A stretch of 64,000 nt of DNA from Dictyobacter formicarum. Its GTDB lineage: Bacteria > Chloroflexota > Ktedonobacteria > Ktedonobacterales > Ktedonobacteraceae. Below, one piece after another: positions 19,023 through 28,400 of this stretch (positions within the stretch are counted from its first letter, which is position 1; the number at the start of each line of letters is the position of its first letter). The translations under genes were made by a program, and so were the position numbers. The stretch covers positions 1 to 64,000 of the forward strand of contig NZ_BNJJ01000032.1 of NCBI RefSeq assembly GCF_016587435.1, given 5' to 3'. Under the pieces are notes generated by a model. The model was not told the origin of the DNA. It saw only the letters and a list, made by a program, of their open reading frames with translations, and searched no databases.

Positions 19023-19028
19023 TGATTT

Positions 19029-19366
19029 GTATTAAATTCCTCAAGGAGATTCCCACGTGTAACATGAGCATTCTACACCTCTGGTAGCAATTCAGCGGGC
19101 CGCATTTCCATTCAATATCATTAGCTTTTGCTGCTCCTGACTCTCTTTGCTATCAGCCTTCAGTGCTCATGTACCAATCGCCCTCTTTCAGCTAGTTGCA
19201 TACTTGTAGCTTTTTTTGCGCTATCAAGCTTCTGCCTGCCGCCAAACTGCAACATCATATGAATGAAGTGTCGCGAATTACATGAGCAACTGCTATCTTC
19301 TTCGGCGCGAGAGGCTCATTCATGATCCCCTCTTGCTACTCCAGCGGCAGAAGTGAGGTGCTCACT
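19029..19366 (+). promoter_or_regulatory. Long structured leader with mini-ORF and Shine-Dalgarno hairpin
   Basis: AAGGAG (19043-19048) precedes GTG-TAA and the mini-ORF ATG AGC ATT CTA CAC CTC TGG TAG (19064-19087, MSILHLW). ATGAGCA at the mini-ORF can pair with TGCTCAT near 19170, and a second ATGAGC near 19282 with GGCTCAT near 19312. AGTGAG-GTG-CTCACT (19352-19366) forms a hairpin that buries the likely ribosome site GAGGTG. A TAGCT stem followed by seven T's near 19210 may be a weak terminator. Such leaders regulate antibiotic-resistance ABC-F genes by ribosome stalling; this case is inferred. Confidence 0.5.
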
Positions 19367-19370
19367 CCAT

Positions 19371-21050
19371 ATGTTATTAACATGCAAAGAACTCACCAAA
19401 TCCTATGGTATGCATACCGTTTTAGATGCGATATCATTCGTCGTCAACGCCACTGAGCGCATCGGCATCGTCGGCCCCAATGGTGTCGGCAAATCGACCT
19501 TATTGCGCCTGCTCGTTAAACAGGAAGAGCTTGATAGTGGAACGATAACCTATGCACCGAACATCGAGTTCGGCTATCTGCCCCAGACCACGCCGGACTT
19601 CTACGGGCAAAGCATCCAGGATTTGATCCTGGCCTCGGTTGGCAATCTCAAACTCCTGGAGGAGCAGATGCATACCCTGGAAGCAGCGATGGCCGGCGCT
19701 GGCGCGAACCAGCTCCCTTCCCTGATGGAAGAATACGCAGCGCTAACCACCCGCTTCCAGGATCGTGGAGGCTATGAACTAGACTATAAGATAGACTCGA
19801 TTCTGGAAGGTCTACACCTGACCTATCTTGAACGCAGTCGCGCGGTCGAAACGCTCTCCGGCGGAGAAAAAGCGCGTGTGGGCCTGGCCACCCTGCTCCT
19901 GCGCTCACCCGAGATTTTGCTCCTGGATGAGCCGACCAACCACCTGGACTTTGCCAGCCTGGAATGGCTGGAGAGTTACCTCTCCACCTATCAAGGAGCG
20001 GTTGTCATGGTTTCGCATGATCGCCAATTCTTAAACAAAACCGTCAGTAAGGTGTTTGAAATTGATGAGCATAGCCATCAACTGCACACGTACAGCGGCA
20101 ACTATGATGCCTATATCGAAGCCAAGCAGGCCGAGCGCAAGCGCTGGGAGGATGCCTATGAACAACAACAGGAAGAGATAAAGGAGCTGCAGAAGCAGAT
20201 CCGTATCAACGGTCGGCAAGTAGGGCACAGCAACCGTCCAACGCGGGATAACGACAAATACGCCAAATACTTCTTCAGCCAGAACGTACAAAGCGCGGTC
20301 GCCCGCAACGTACGAGCCGCCCAGATGCAGCTAGAGCGGATCGAGGAGAATCCCATCCCAAAGCCACCCGAGCTGCTACGCGTACAGTCGCAGTTCCAGA
20401 CCGAGCCGATCCAATCACAGATCATTGTCCGGCTGGAACAGATCACCAAAAGTTTTGGGCAGCGCAAGCTCTTTGAGCAGCTCAATCTAACCATTACCCC
20501 GCAAACGCGGATAATGCTGACAGGTCCCAATGGAACAGGAAAAACGACGCTGCTCAGGCTCATTAATGGTGATGAGGTCCCCGACAGTGGCTCTCTACAG
20601 GTAGTAGAGGGCGCACGGATCGGCTACCTGGCCCAGGAGCCCGCCTCGCTGGACAGAGAAAAGACGGTCATTGAAACGTACAAATACGGGCAAATTGGTT
20701 ATGAAGGAGAATTTATTGGACGGCTGCTGGGATATGGTTTCTTTCGTCTAGAAGACATGCACAAGCAAGTCGGGCAACTCAGTGTGGGACAGAAGAGGAA
20801 ACTAGAACTGGCCTGCCTGCTGGCGGCGCAGCCCAACGTGCTGCTGCTGGATGAGCCCACCAACTACATCAGCCTGGATGTGCTCGAAGCCTTCGAGTCA
20901 GCGCTCCTGCACTTTGATGGCCCGATCATCGTCATTTCACATGATCGCTGGTTTATCCAGCGCTTCGGTGGAGAAATCTGGCAATTGGTCGATGGTCGCA
21001 TCGAGCGCGGTCAGCCTGGGGACGCTAATACCCCCATCCCTTTTTTATAG
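19371..21050 (+). CDS. ABC-F ATPase, antibiotic-resistance (ribosome protection) type
   Basis: There are two nucleotide-binding domains and no membrane segments. NBD1 has GPNGVGKST, LSGGEKARVGLA and LLLDEPTNHLD; NBD2 has GPNGTGKTT, LSVGQKRKLELA and LLLDEPTNYIS. The two are joined by a charged helical linker (about residues 235-320), which in ABC-F proteins reaches the ribosomal E site and peptidyl transferase centre. The LSVGQ signature in NBD2 is shared with macrolide-protection proteins such as TlrC/OleB/CarA types, so I infer drug protection over a housekeeping EttA-like role. ATG at 19371 begins MLLTCKELTKSYG; GAGGTG lies 10 bases upstream. The long structured leader supports drug-induced control. 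Confidence 0.85.
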   Translation: MLLTCKELTKSYGMHTVLDAISFVVNATERIGIVGPNGVGKSTLLRLLVKQEELDSGTITYAPNIEFGYLPQTTPDFYGQSIQDLILASVGNLKLLEEQMHTLEAAMAGAGANQLPSLMEEYAALTTRFQDRGGYELDYKIDSILEGLHLTYLERSRAVETLSGGEKARVGLATLLLRSPEILLLDEPTNHLDFASLEWLESYLSTYQGAVVMVSHDRQFLNKTVSKVFEIDEHSHQLHTYSGNYDAYIEAKQAERKRWEDAYEQQQEEIKELQKQIRINGRQVGHSNRPTRDNDKYAKYFFSQNVQSAVARNVRAAQMQLERIEENPIPKPPELLRVQSQFQTEPIQSQIIVRLEQITKSFGQRKLFEQLNLTITPQTRIMLTGPNGTGKTTLLRLINGDEVPDSGSLQVVEGARIGYLAQEPASLDREKTVIETYKYGQIGYEGEFIGRLLGYGFFRLEDMHKQVGQLSVGQKRKLELACLLAAQPNVLLLDEPTNYISLDVLEAFESALLHFDGPIIVISHDRWFIQRFGGEIWQLVDGRIERGQPGDANTPIPFL

Positions 21051-21134
21051 GTTGTTGCAGAAAGTGTGTCTGAAGTCCATCACCATGGGAAGCCAGGCGC
21101 CCCCATACGGGCGTCCGCATGCGCGGCCGCATTT

Positions 21135-21201
21135 TTTTATTCAGACAATGGTGCAAAAAAGCACGCTGAGCGTGCTTTTTTGCACCATTGTCTGAATAAA
21201 A
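21135..21201. terminator. Perfect 32-bp stem-loop between convergent genes
   Basis: Arms 21135-21166 and 21170-21201 are exact reverse complements around TGA. It lies between the convergent ABC-F gene and the receiver-kinase gene. T-rich ends (TTTT before, AAAA after) make it suitable as a bidirectional terminator, though a 32-bp perfect stem is unusually long. Confidence 0.75.
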
Positions 21202-21284
21202 CTTTTTGAGCGCAGCAGGCGCATAGCGTCAGGGGCCGCAGGCACGAAACACATGCTTCTCAAACCCTTTTTGAGACGAAAAGA

Positions 21285-22502
21285 TCAGGATTGGTGCAGA
21301 GATGCATCTTCAACGCTAGTATCAGACGAAGTTGAAGCGGAAGGAAGAGGTAATACCAGCGAAAACGTGCTCCCCTTACCTGGAGTACTTTCCACTTCGA
21401 TGCGACCACCATGGCGCTCAACGATCTGGCGCGAAATATACAATCCCAGGCCAAAGCCCACGCTTGAGCCGGTCTGCACCTCAATACCAGGTACACGGTA
21501 AAAGCGTTCAAAGATAAAAGGCAGCATTTCAGGTGGTATGCCCGATCCCTTATCACTGACGCTGAGGGTATAGGTCTGCTCCTGCTTCGTCAATGTCACC
21601 TTAATTGGCGAGCCGGTAACAGAATATTTGCGCGCATTTGATAGTAAGTTTATTACCACCTGCCCCAATCGCTCCACATCTATTTCCGCCTCAAAATCCT
21701 CCTCCGGGAAATGGGTATGAATCACCGGCTGTGGATTCGTCCCCGACACATACTCATCAATCAGGCATTGTGTGAGCTCAGCAACATGGCGGCGCTGGCA
21801 ACGCAAGTCAAACAGGCCTGTCTCAAGCGAAGAAATATTCAAGAGATCATTGACCAGCACTTCGATGCGACGAATAGAATTCTCCATACTCACCAGGCTG
21901 GCGACTTCAGGCGAGCTAGAACGTAACAGGCGGCGATGCAGCAACTGCGCCATCCCCTTCAGGCTGGAAAGCGGCGTCTTCAACTCATGTGAAGCAATAC
22001 TAATAAACTCATCTTTGACCGCGTTAGCCTCCACCAGCTCGCGTGTTCGCTCCAGAACAGTCAGCTCAAGCGACCTGGCATGCTGCTCTAAAGCCTGTTG
22101 CTGAGCATAGACCTGCCGTCGCAGATGCCGTGACTGGGTCGCCCGGCGTAGGGCCGCAATAAAGTACTCTCGATCAATCGGTTTCTGAATAAAATCGTAA
22201 GCCCCACCGCGCAGAGCCTGGATCGCCAGATTATGGTCCCCGTGACCAGTAATCATAAGAGTCGGCGTCTCAGGCCGGATTCCCTGTATTCTTGACAGAA
22301 GCGCCAGGCCATCCATACCAGGCATCTTGATATCGCTGACAATAGCATCATAATCGTTGGCTTTTAAAAGCTCCAACGCCTTGACCGCGGTATCAGTAGT
22401 ATCAACTTTTGCCCCAGGCATACGCAAATACAATGCCTGAGGAAGCGCCTGTAGCAAAGCTGTATCATCATCAACAATGAGAATATAGGCTTCTTCAGTC
22501 AT
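21285..22502 (-). CDS. Hybrid response regulator-histidine kinase
   Basis: The order is unusual: an N-terminal receiver domain (phospho-acceptor Asp57 in VSDIKMPGMDG, Lys in IQKPID), a coiled linker, then a HisKA domain (His172 in SHELKTPLSS) and an HATPase domain (VINLLSNARKYS, DKGSGIPPE, GFGLGLYISRQIVERHGG). There is no output DNA-binding domain and no membrane segment. It probably receives phosphate from the neighbouring NtrB-type kinase and passes the signal on. It begins 9 bases after the upstream kinase gene ends. Confidence 0.92.
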   Translation of the reverse strand: MTEEAYILIVDDDTALLQALPQALYLRMPGAKVDTTDTAVKALELLKANDYDAIVSDIKMPGMDGLALLSRIQGIRPETPTLMITGHGDHNLAIQALRGGAYDFIQKPIDREYFIAALRRATQSRHLRRQVYAQQQALEQHARSLELTVLERTRELVEANAVKDEFISIASHELKTPLSSLKGMAQLLHRRLLRSSSPEVASLVSMENSIRRIEVLVNDLLNISSLETGLFDLRCQRRHVAELTQCLIDEYVSGTNPQPVIHTHFPEEDFEAEIDVERLGQVVINLLSNARKYSVTGSPIKVTLTKQEQTYTLSVSDKGSGIPPEMLPFIFERFYRVPGIEVQTGSSVGFGLGLYISRQIVERHGGRIEVESTPGKGSTFSLVLPLPSASTSSDTSVEDASLHQS

Positions 22503-22511
22503 AACAGCAAA

Positions 22512-23672
22512 TCACTCACTTGACGTCTCATCCACATGTAGTGGCAGTTGGATCAAGAACGTAGCTCCACTGCCCGGATGGTTCTCCACCAGGATAGTTC
22601 CCTGATGCTCTTTAATAATGCCGTATGTAATTGATAACCCCAGGCCAGTTCCAGCACCTACATCTTTAGTGGTAAAAAATGGATCGAAGATACGTTGCTC
22701 AAGACCTTCCGATATACCAGGGCCAGTATCACTGATACAAATATTAACCCATTGCTCGTTCAGCGAACAAGTAATGGTAATCACCTTGCGGGGCATATCG
22801 GTAAGAGCATCGCGAGCATTAGTCAATAAATTAATAAAAACCTGCTCCAGCTGAATCGCATTACCGATCACAATCACATCTTGTGGTGGAAAGTCGATAA
22901 TGATCTCAATCTGGCGCAGGCGCAGCTGCTCTTGCATCAAAGAGATCGAACTCTCGATTACTTCAGTGATCACCACCGGCTCACGACTCACAGACGCGGC
23001 GCGCCCGAAAGTACGCAAATGAGAAATAATCTCAGTCGCCTTGCGCACCTGCTGCATCGTGCTATGCAGTTCCTGCAAGATACGTTCAGGTTCGGTATCC
23101 GCCATACCCAGCTCAATTAAATCGATGGCATTCCCCACGAATAAACCAATATTATTCAATGGATTATTCAGCTCATGAGCGACGCCAGTCGTTAGCTCTC
23201 CCAGTGTCGCCAGCTTGCCCGCCTGAACTAGTTGTTCCTGCTTCTCACGCAGTTCCAACTCACGCCGCTGCACTTCCTCTGAGGTCTCCTTGAGATCGCT
23301 CATAATGTGGATCATCGCTTTACGACTTTTCTCAAGGCGCAAATTAGACTGATGAGCATCCTGAAGAATATGCATCAAGGCGCGGCGCGAATTATGCAGG
23401 CGCTCCGTCTGCTTAGCCAGGCGACTGCGATCGTGCTCATAATCGGCCAGAATATGGATCATCGCCTTACGCTGATCATTCAGCTTGCGATTAACCATAT
23501 TCAAATCACTCAAAATATGCATAAACGCGCGTCGCCGCTCCTCGCTCTTAACGAGCCGCAGCTCAAGAGCAGCATTTTCCTCCAGAAGTTGCTGATAAGC
23601 GTCGTTCAATTGCTCAAAGCTCAGCTCTTGATAATCCGAAGGGGCTGACGCATGCGAAAGCACTACGTCCAT
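22512..23672 (-). CDS. Cytoplasmic NtrB-type histidine kinase with heptad-phased coiled coil
   Basis: The C-terminal part is a kinase core: HisKA with VAHELNNPL (His166), then N box INLLTNARDAL, SDTGPGI, and GAGTGLGLSITYGII. The N-terminal 150 residues are a coiled coil with four copies of R-R/K-A-x-x-H-I-L/M-x-D at about residues 48, 68, 96 and 117, spaced 21, 28 and 21 residues, i.e. whole heptads. No sensor or membrane segment is present, so input likely comes from the PAS protein encoded upstream, whose stop codon overlaps this start (ATGGACGTAG). Confidence 0.92.
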   Translation of the reverse strand: MDVVLSHASAPSDYQELSFEQLNDAYQQLLEENAALELRLVKSEERRRAFMHILSDLNMVNRKLNDQRKAMIHILADYEHDRSRLAKQTERLHNSRRALMHILQDAHQSNLRLEKSRKAMIHIMSDLKETSEEVQRRELELREKQEQLVQAGKLATLGELTTGVAHELNNPLNNIGLFVGNAIDLIELGMADTEPERILQELHSTMQQVRKATEIISHLRTFGRAASVSREPVVITEVIESSISLMQEQLRLRQIEIIIDFPPQDVIVIGNAIQLEQVFINLLTNARDALTDMPRKVITITCSLNEQWVNICISDTGPGISEGLEQRIFDPFFTTKDVGAGTGLGLSITYGIIKEHQGTILVENHPGSGATFLIQLPLHVDETSSE

Positions 23673-24610
23673 TTACTCTGACCCCGCGCTTTTTCCAACT
23701 CGCGCCTTAAATTCTCAATCTCTTTCTCCAGAGCAATCATTTTCAACTCGCGGCCCACCACCACTTCCTCAAACTTCTCCAGGTCCAGAATCTTCTCCTG
23801 CAGCTCGGACTTAGACTCCTGCAAATCCTGCAAGATCTTCTCATACGCGCGCATATCGCGCAGGATGCCAATAGCACCAATGGTCTTCCCATCTGGATCG
23901 CGCAGGGCCGAAGCATTCAAGGTCGTCGGGATCACCTCATTAGAGGCCGAGCGAGGATTCAAGCGCGCATTGCGGGTTGTACCGCGCTCAATTACTTCCT
24001 TAAGGGCCGCCAGGAACTCACGCGTCTCATCGGGGCTAATAAAGCGCGACAGGGACTGTTCCAGAACCTCATCGGGTCGGAAACCAAGCAGTTCATAGAC
24101 CGCGTCATTAGCCGACAAAATCTTCCCCTCCAGATCCGACACAAAGATCGGATCGGGCGCATTCTTAATCAAACTATCCGCCAGTGCTCGCGCCTTATCC
24201 AGCTCACGCATATCGCGCAGTATACCAATGGCGCCAATGGCCTTCCCATCGGTATCGCGCAAGGCCGAAGCATTCAAGGTCGTCGGGATCACCTCATTAG
24301 AAGCCGTACGAGGATTCAAGCGCGCATTTCTGGTTGATCCACGCTCGATTACCTCCTTGAGGGCTGCCAGGAACTCACGCGTCTCATCGGGGCTAATAAA
24401 GCGCGACAGGGACTGTTCCAGAACCTCATCATTGCGAAAGCCCAACAGTTCATAGACCGCATCGTTAGCCGACAGAATCTTCCCCTCCAGATCCGAAATA
24501 AAAATCGGATCAGGCGCATTCTTAATAATGATATCGGCATCCAGAGAAGCCAACGACTTGCTACTGGGCTGAGACAAAGTCGGAGTGTTCGGGGTAATAT
24601 TATCAAGCAT
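23663..24610 (-). CDS. Tandem PAS domain protein
   Basis: Two nearly identical PAS domains of 119 residues follow each other (IKNAPDPIFISDLEGKILSA and IKNAPDPIFVSDLEGKILSA), each ending GIGILRDMR-type, followed by a coiled coil rich in E, K and L to the end. No catalytic domain is present, so it is a sensor that must act through partners, most likely the two downstream kinases. The ATG at 24610 has GGAGGA just upstream; an upstream start would lack one. The DNA of the two domains is also nearly identical (offset 357 bp), showing recent duplication or gene conversion. Confidence 0.9.
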   Translation of the reverse strand: MLDNITPNTPTLSQPSSKSLASLDADIIIKNAPDPIFISDLEGKILSANDAVYELLGFRNDEVLEQSLSRFISPDETREFLAALKEVIERGSTRNARLNPRTASNEVIPTTLNASALRDTDGKAIGAIGILRDMRELDKARALADSLIKNAPDPIFVSDLEGKILSANDAVYELLGFRPDEVLEQSLSRFISPDETREFLAALKEVIERGTTRNARLNPRSASNEVIPTTLNASALRDPDGKTIGAIGILRDMRAYEKILQDLQESKSELQEKILDLEKFEEVVVGRELKMIALEKEIENLRRELEKARGQSKWT

Positions 24611-25002
24611 GGAATTCCTCCGCGCTACAACTAAAGTCTTGAAACAAAGCCACGCTCGAACCACAAAGCTCCGCCGCAGCTACCTAAAGTAGAGAAAACA
24701 ACCATCTATGCCATTCACTCAAATGATATTGGAAAGTATAACAGAACTTTTTCCCAAAGCGCAAGAGTGGCATATGCCGCCCATGCAGCCAGGAATGCCT
24801 GCCGCCTATTTCCCCAGGAAAGTCACTCATGCACGACACAAAAACAAGCCCGCAATAATCGCCCACTCATATATAGTAATACTTACCTATACGCATAAAG
24901 ATCGTCAAAAAACTACCATATAGTACCACACAACACCCACCACCACAGCTAAAACTGACCTGGCCCAAAAATGATCAACCACAAAAAAAATCAAAAAAAC
25001 TA
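24611..25002. other. Intergenic, AT-rich, no gene seen
   Basis: Between the PAS gene start and the tRNA promoter I see no credible coding region or strong repeat. The last part (24905-25002) is A-rich, which may act as an UP-like element for the tRNA promoter. Confidence 0.4.
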
Positions 25003-25031
25003 TTGACTTCCGCATATAGATGCGGTATTAT
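25003..25031 (+). promoter_or_regulatory. Promoter of tRNA-Leu
   Basis: TTGACT (25003-25008) and TATTAT (25026-25031) are 17 bases apart, 18 bases before the tRNA 5' end. An A-rich tract lies upstream. Confidence 0.75.
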
Positions 25032-25049
25032 ACATTCCGTCAACAACAA

Positions 25050-25130
25050 GCCGGTGTGGCGGAACGGTATACGCGCTTGTCTCAAAAACAAGTCCCGCAA
25101 GGGTTGAGGGTTCGAATCTCTCCACCGGCA
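25050..25130 (+). tRNA. tRNA-Leu (anticodon CAA)
   Basis: The acceptor stem GCCGGTG pairs with CACCGGC and is followed by discriminator A. The anticodon arm is CTTGT-CTCAAAA-ACAAG, giving anticodon CAA, which reads TTG. The long variable arm (TCCCGCAAGGG) and GGTTCGAATC T-arm fit a class II leucine tRNA. CCA is not encoded. Its 3' flank is duplicated 10.4 kb downstream. Confidence 0.93.
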
Positions 25131-25362
25131 TAACCCCGCTTCTGGAGTCCATCGAGATCTATCCTGTGCTCAATTTCCCACTCAAATTCTACTGGTTTCC
25201 ACGAAAATCCCTGGTCGTCTCCCCCTTTTCCTGTCAACTTTCCTGTCAGGATTCGGAGCTTGAGACGTGCATAAATTAAGGTAAGAACACAGCCCGCTAC
25301 CAGCTAGCAGACAAAAAAGCAGACCATAACGAGAAGAGTTTTTTCTCGTTATGGTCTGCTTT
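25126..25362 (+). repeat. Copy A of the 235-bp tRNA-Leu flank repeat
   Basis: Starting at the last five bases of the tRNA (CGGCA), this sequence recurs at 35541-35774 in direct orientation with scattered changes and small gaps. It ends with a 20-bp perfect hairpin (25316-25335 with 25343-25362). The two copies bracket an accessory segment of about 10.4 kb. Confidence 0.88.
25316..25362 (+). terminator. Hairpin terminator of tRNA-Leu
   Basis: A perfect 20-bp stem beginning AAAGCAGACC and closing GGTCTGCTTT has a T-rich 7-base loop. In the second copy of the repeat a C-to-G change in one arm is matched by a G-to-C change in the other, so the fold appears conserved. Confidence 0.8.
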
Positions 25363-25443
25363 GCGCCATATCCATGTTGTTTCTGTCCATAGCCCCACTA
25401 CAGGAATTTAATTCACCTATTCAGCGGCAAAATTAGTGGGTGT

Positions 25444-28400
25444 TTACTCATGAAGAAAAGTATCGACTTGCGCGAAGGTTTCAGCCAGGGATATTCCCAA
25501 ATGAGGGTTTTTTTCAATCAGCCCATGTATAAGTGGGAAAAGCTTAAATGCATATTCCCGTGTTTCCACAGTCAGCCAGGCTCGCTGTATTAATGCGATG
25601 AGGGCATGCAGGTCGTTCATATGTGCGAATGCATTGGCAATTACAAGCAAAACATCTACACGAGTAGATGCACGCTCAATCTCCCAGGTTACTGCTTCAG
25701 TTTGCCCGGCCAGGGCTGCTGCTTGTTCCCATTGCTGCACCTGCACCAACATTTCTACTATTCCACTCAAAACTCTTGCACGAGCAGATGCATCCTTGAT
25801 CTCCCCAGCTACCACTGCAGCCTGTCCTGCTATCGCGACTGCTTGTTCCCACTGCTGTGCCTGTACCAATGCTTCCGCTATCCTACTCAAGGCGTATGCA
25901 CGATCAGATGCACGCTCAATCTCTCCAACTACTACTGTAGCCTGTCCTGCTATCGCTGCCGCTTGCTCCCATTGCTGGACCTGTGCCAATACCCTTGCTA
26001 TCCCACACAAGGCGTATACACGATGATATGCACTCTTGATCTCTTCAGTTACCGCAACTGCTTGCTCCCACTGCTGGACGAGCGCCCACACTTCTGCTAT
26101 TTCACGTAAAGCTCCTGCACGAGCAGATGCATCCTCGATTTCCCTGGCCACCACTATAGTCTGCCCGGCTATTTTCACTGCTTGCTCCCACTGTTGCACC
26201 CGCGCCAACATCTTTGCTATTTCACTCAAAGCTCTTACGCGATCAGATGCATCCTCGATCCATCTGGCTACCGTTGCTGCCTGCTTGACTAGCGCTATCG
26301 CCTGGTCGCCTTGCTGCTCAAGGAGCATATCTTCGGCTATTTCACGTAACGATCTAGTAAGGTTATATAAATCATCTATCTCCCTATATACATCCGCAGC
26401 CTGCTTAGCTAGCATCGTGGCTTGCTCCCACTGCTGCGCCTGCACGAACGTTTTCGCGACTTCACTCAAAGCTTCTGCTCGATTTGATGTATTCTCGATC
26501 TCCCAGGCTACTGCTCTAGTCTGTTCTGCTATCGCTGCCGCTTGCTCCCACTGCTGCGCCTGCGCTAACACCTTTGCTATTCCACTCAAAGTTTCTACAT
26601 AGTTGTATGGATCCTTGATCTTTCGAGCTACCTCTGCTGCCTCCCCGGCTATCGCTGTTGCTTGCTTCCTCTGCTGCGCTTGTACCGATACTTCCGCTAT
26701 CCTACGCAAAGCTCTTATACGAGCAGATACATCCTCGATCTCTCTGGCTATCTCTGTCGCCTGCCCGGCCATCTCTGTTGCTTGCTCCCACTGCTGCGCC
26801 TGCGCCATCACTTTTGCTATTCCATTCAAGGCTCTTGCATGATTAGATGCGTTCCTCATTCTCATGATTGCCGCTTCTGTTTGTTTCATTACTATTGCTG
26901 CTTGCTCCCACTGCTGCACCTGCACCATCACTTCTGCCATTCCATTCAAGGCTCCTGCGCGAGCATACGGATCCTTGATCTTTCGAGCTATCTCTGCTGC
27001 CTGCCCAGCTATCGCTGTTGCTTGCTCCCACTGTTGCGCCTGCACCATCACTTTTGCTATTTCACTTAAAGCTCCTACACGATCAGATGCATCATCGATC
27101 TCCCTGGCCACCGCTATGGTCTGCCCGGCTATTTTCGCTGCTTGCTCCCACTGCTGCGCCTGCACCAACGCTTCTGCTATCCCACACAAAGCGTATACAC
27201 AGTCATATGGGTCCTCGATCTCCCTGGCTACCCCTACAGCCTGTCTAGCTACCACTACTGCTTGTTCCCACTGCTGGACCAGCACCAATACTTCTGCTAT
27301 TTCACGCAAGGTATGTGAGCGATCAGACACACTCTTGATCTCTCTGGCTTCTGCTATAACCTGTCCGGCGATCGTTGCTGCTTGCTCCCACTGTTGCGCC
27401 CGCGCCAACACCTTGGCTATTCCACGTAAAACTCTGGCACGAGCAGATACATCATCGATCCGCCTGGCTAGCGCTACTGCCTGCCTGGCTAGCGCTACCG
27501 CCTGGTCGCGTTGTTGCATCTGCACCAATGCTTCCGCAATCCAACACAAGACGATTGTACGATCATATGCCCCTTTGAACTCTCTGACGACTACGACCAT
27601 CTGTTTCCACCGCTGGGCCTGCGCCAACACCTTTGCCATGCCAATCATAGCTTTTGCATGATAATAGGCATCGTCAATCTCCCTGGCTACCACTATGGCC
27701 TGTCCAGCTATTTCTGCCGCTTGCTCCCACTGCTGGGCCTGCGCCAGCGCTTCGGCTATTGCACACAAAGCACTTGCACGAGCAGATGTATGCTCCATAT
27801 GTTGAGCAATACTTATCGCCCACAGAAACATTTGCATGCCTTCGGCTTGCTTTGAATCTTCCACATAATGAAGCCCAAGCAAATTTACTATGGTAATACG
27901 CTTCTGATGATCCGTGATGAGCTCTATTAAGCCAATCACCTCCTTTTCACGGTGCAAATGCAGCATTGCACGAAAAAGACTTTCTGGATAATGATCGACT
28001 CGGATTCTCAAGCTCCCTCGCAATAATGTATACTTCCATAGAAACGGAAAGGCTGTAATATCATTATCAATCTCTTTCCCATAATTGATAGCAGCCCACT
28101 GTCCTAAAATAAGATCTTGCATATACAACCGATTGGTCTGATCATACCTGCCTTTTTCTTTGCCATAGATCCCATCATCAAGCACCTGAAAGAGCTTTTC
28201 ATATTGACGGGCTGCATAGAGATGTTCGATATAATGATATCTGGCATACGCACGCCGCCCTTGCTCCCGTGTATTCTGAGTATCTTCCCATATATGCGTA
28301 AGTGATCCGTGCTCACACCACGTCACAAACGTATCATGCCACTGCTCTACATCATCAGCAGTAAACACAAAATCTTTTTCAGGTCGCCGCTCATCCTGGC

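Noticed and set aside
21253..21501. Open frames on the + strand over the receiver-kinase gene
   Set aside because: They are antisense shadows of the HATPase domain.
25690..27800. Regular 120-bp DNA repeats that could be taken for a CRISPR-like or satellite array
   Set aside because: The repeats are in phase with one reading frame and encode the TPR-like units of the caspase protein; there are no unique spacers.
25598..27855. Long open frames on the + strand inside the caspase-TPR gene
   Set aside because: They are shadows of the repeated codons on the opposite strand, with Cys/Ser/His-rich low-complexity translations and no ribosome sites.
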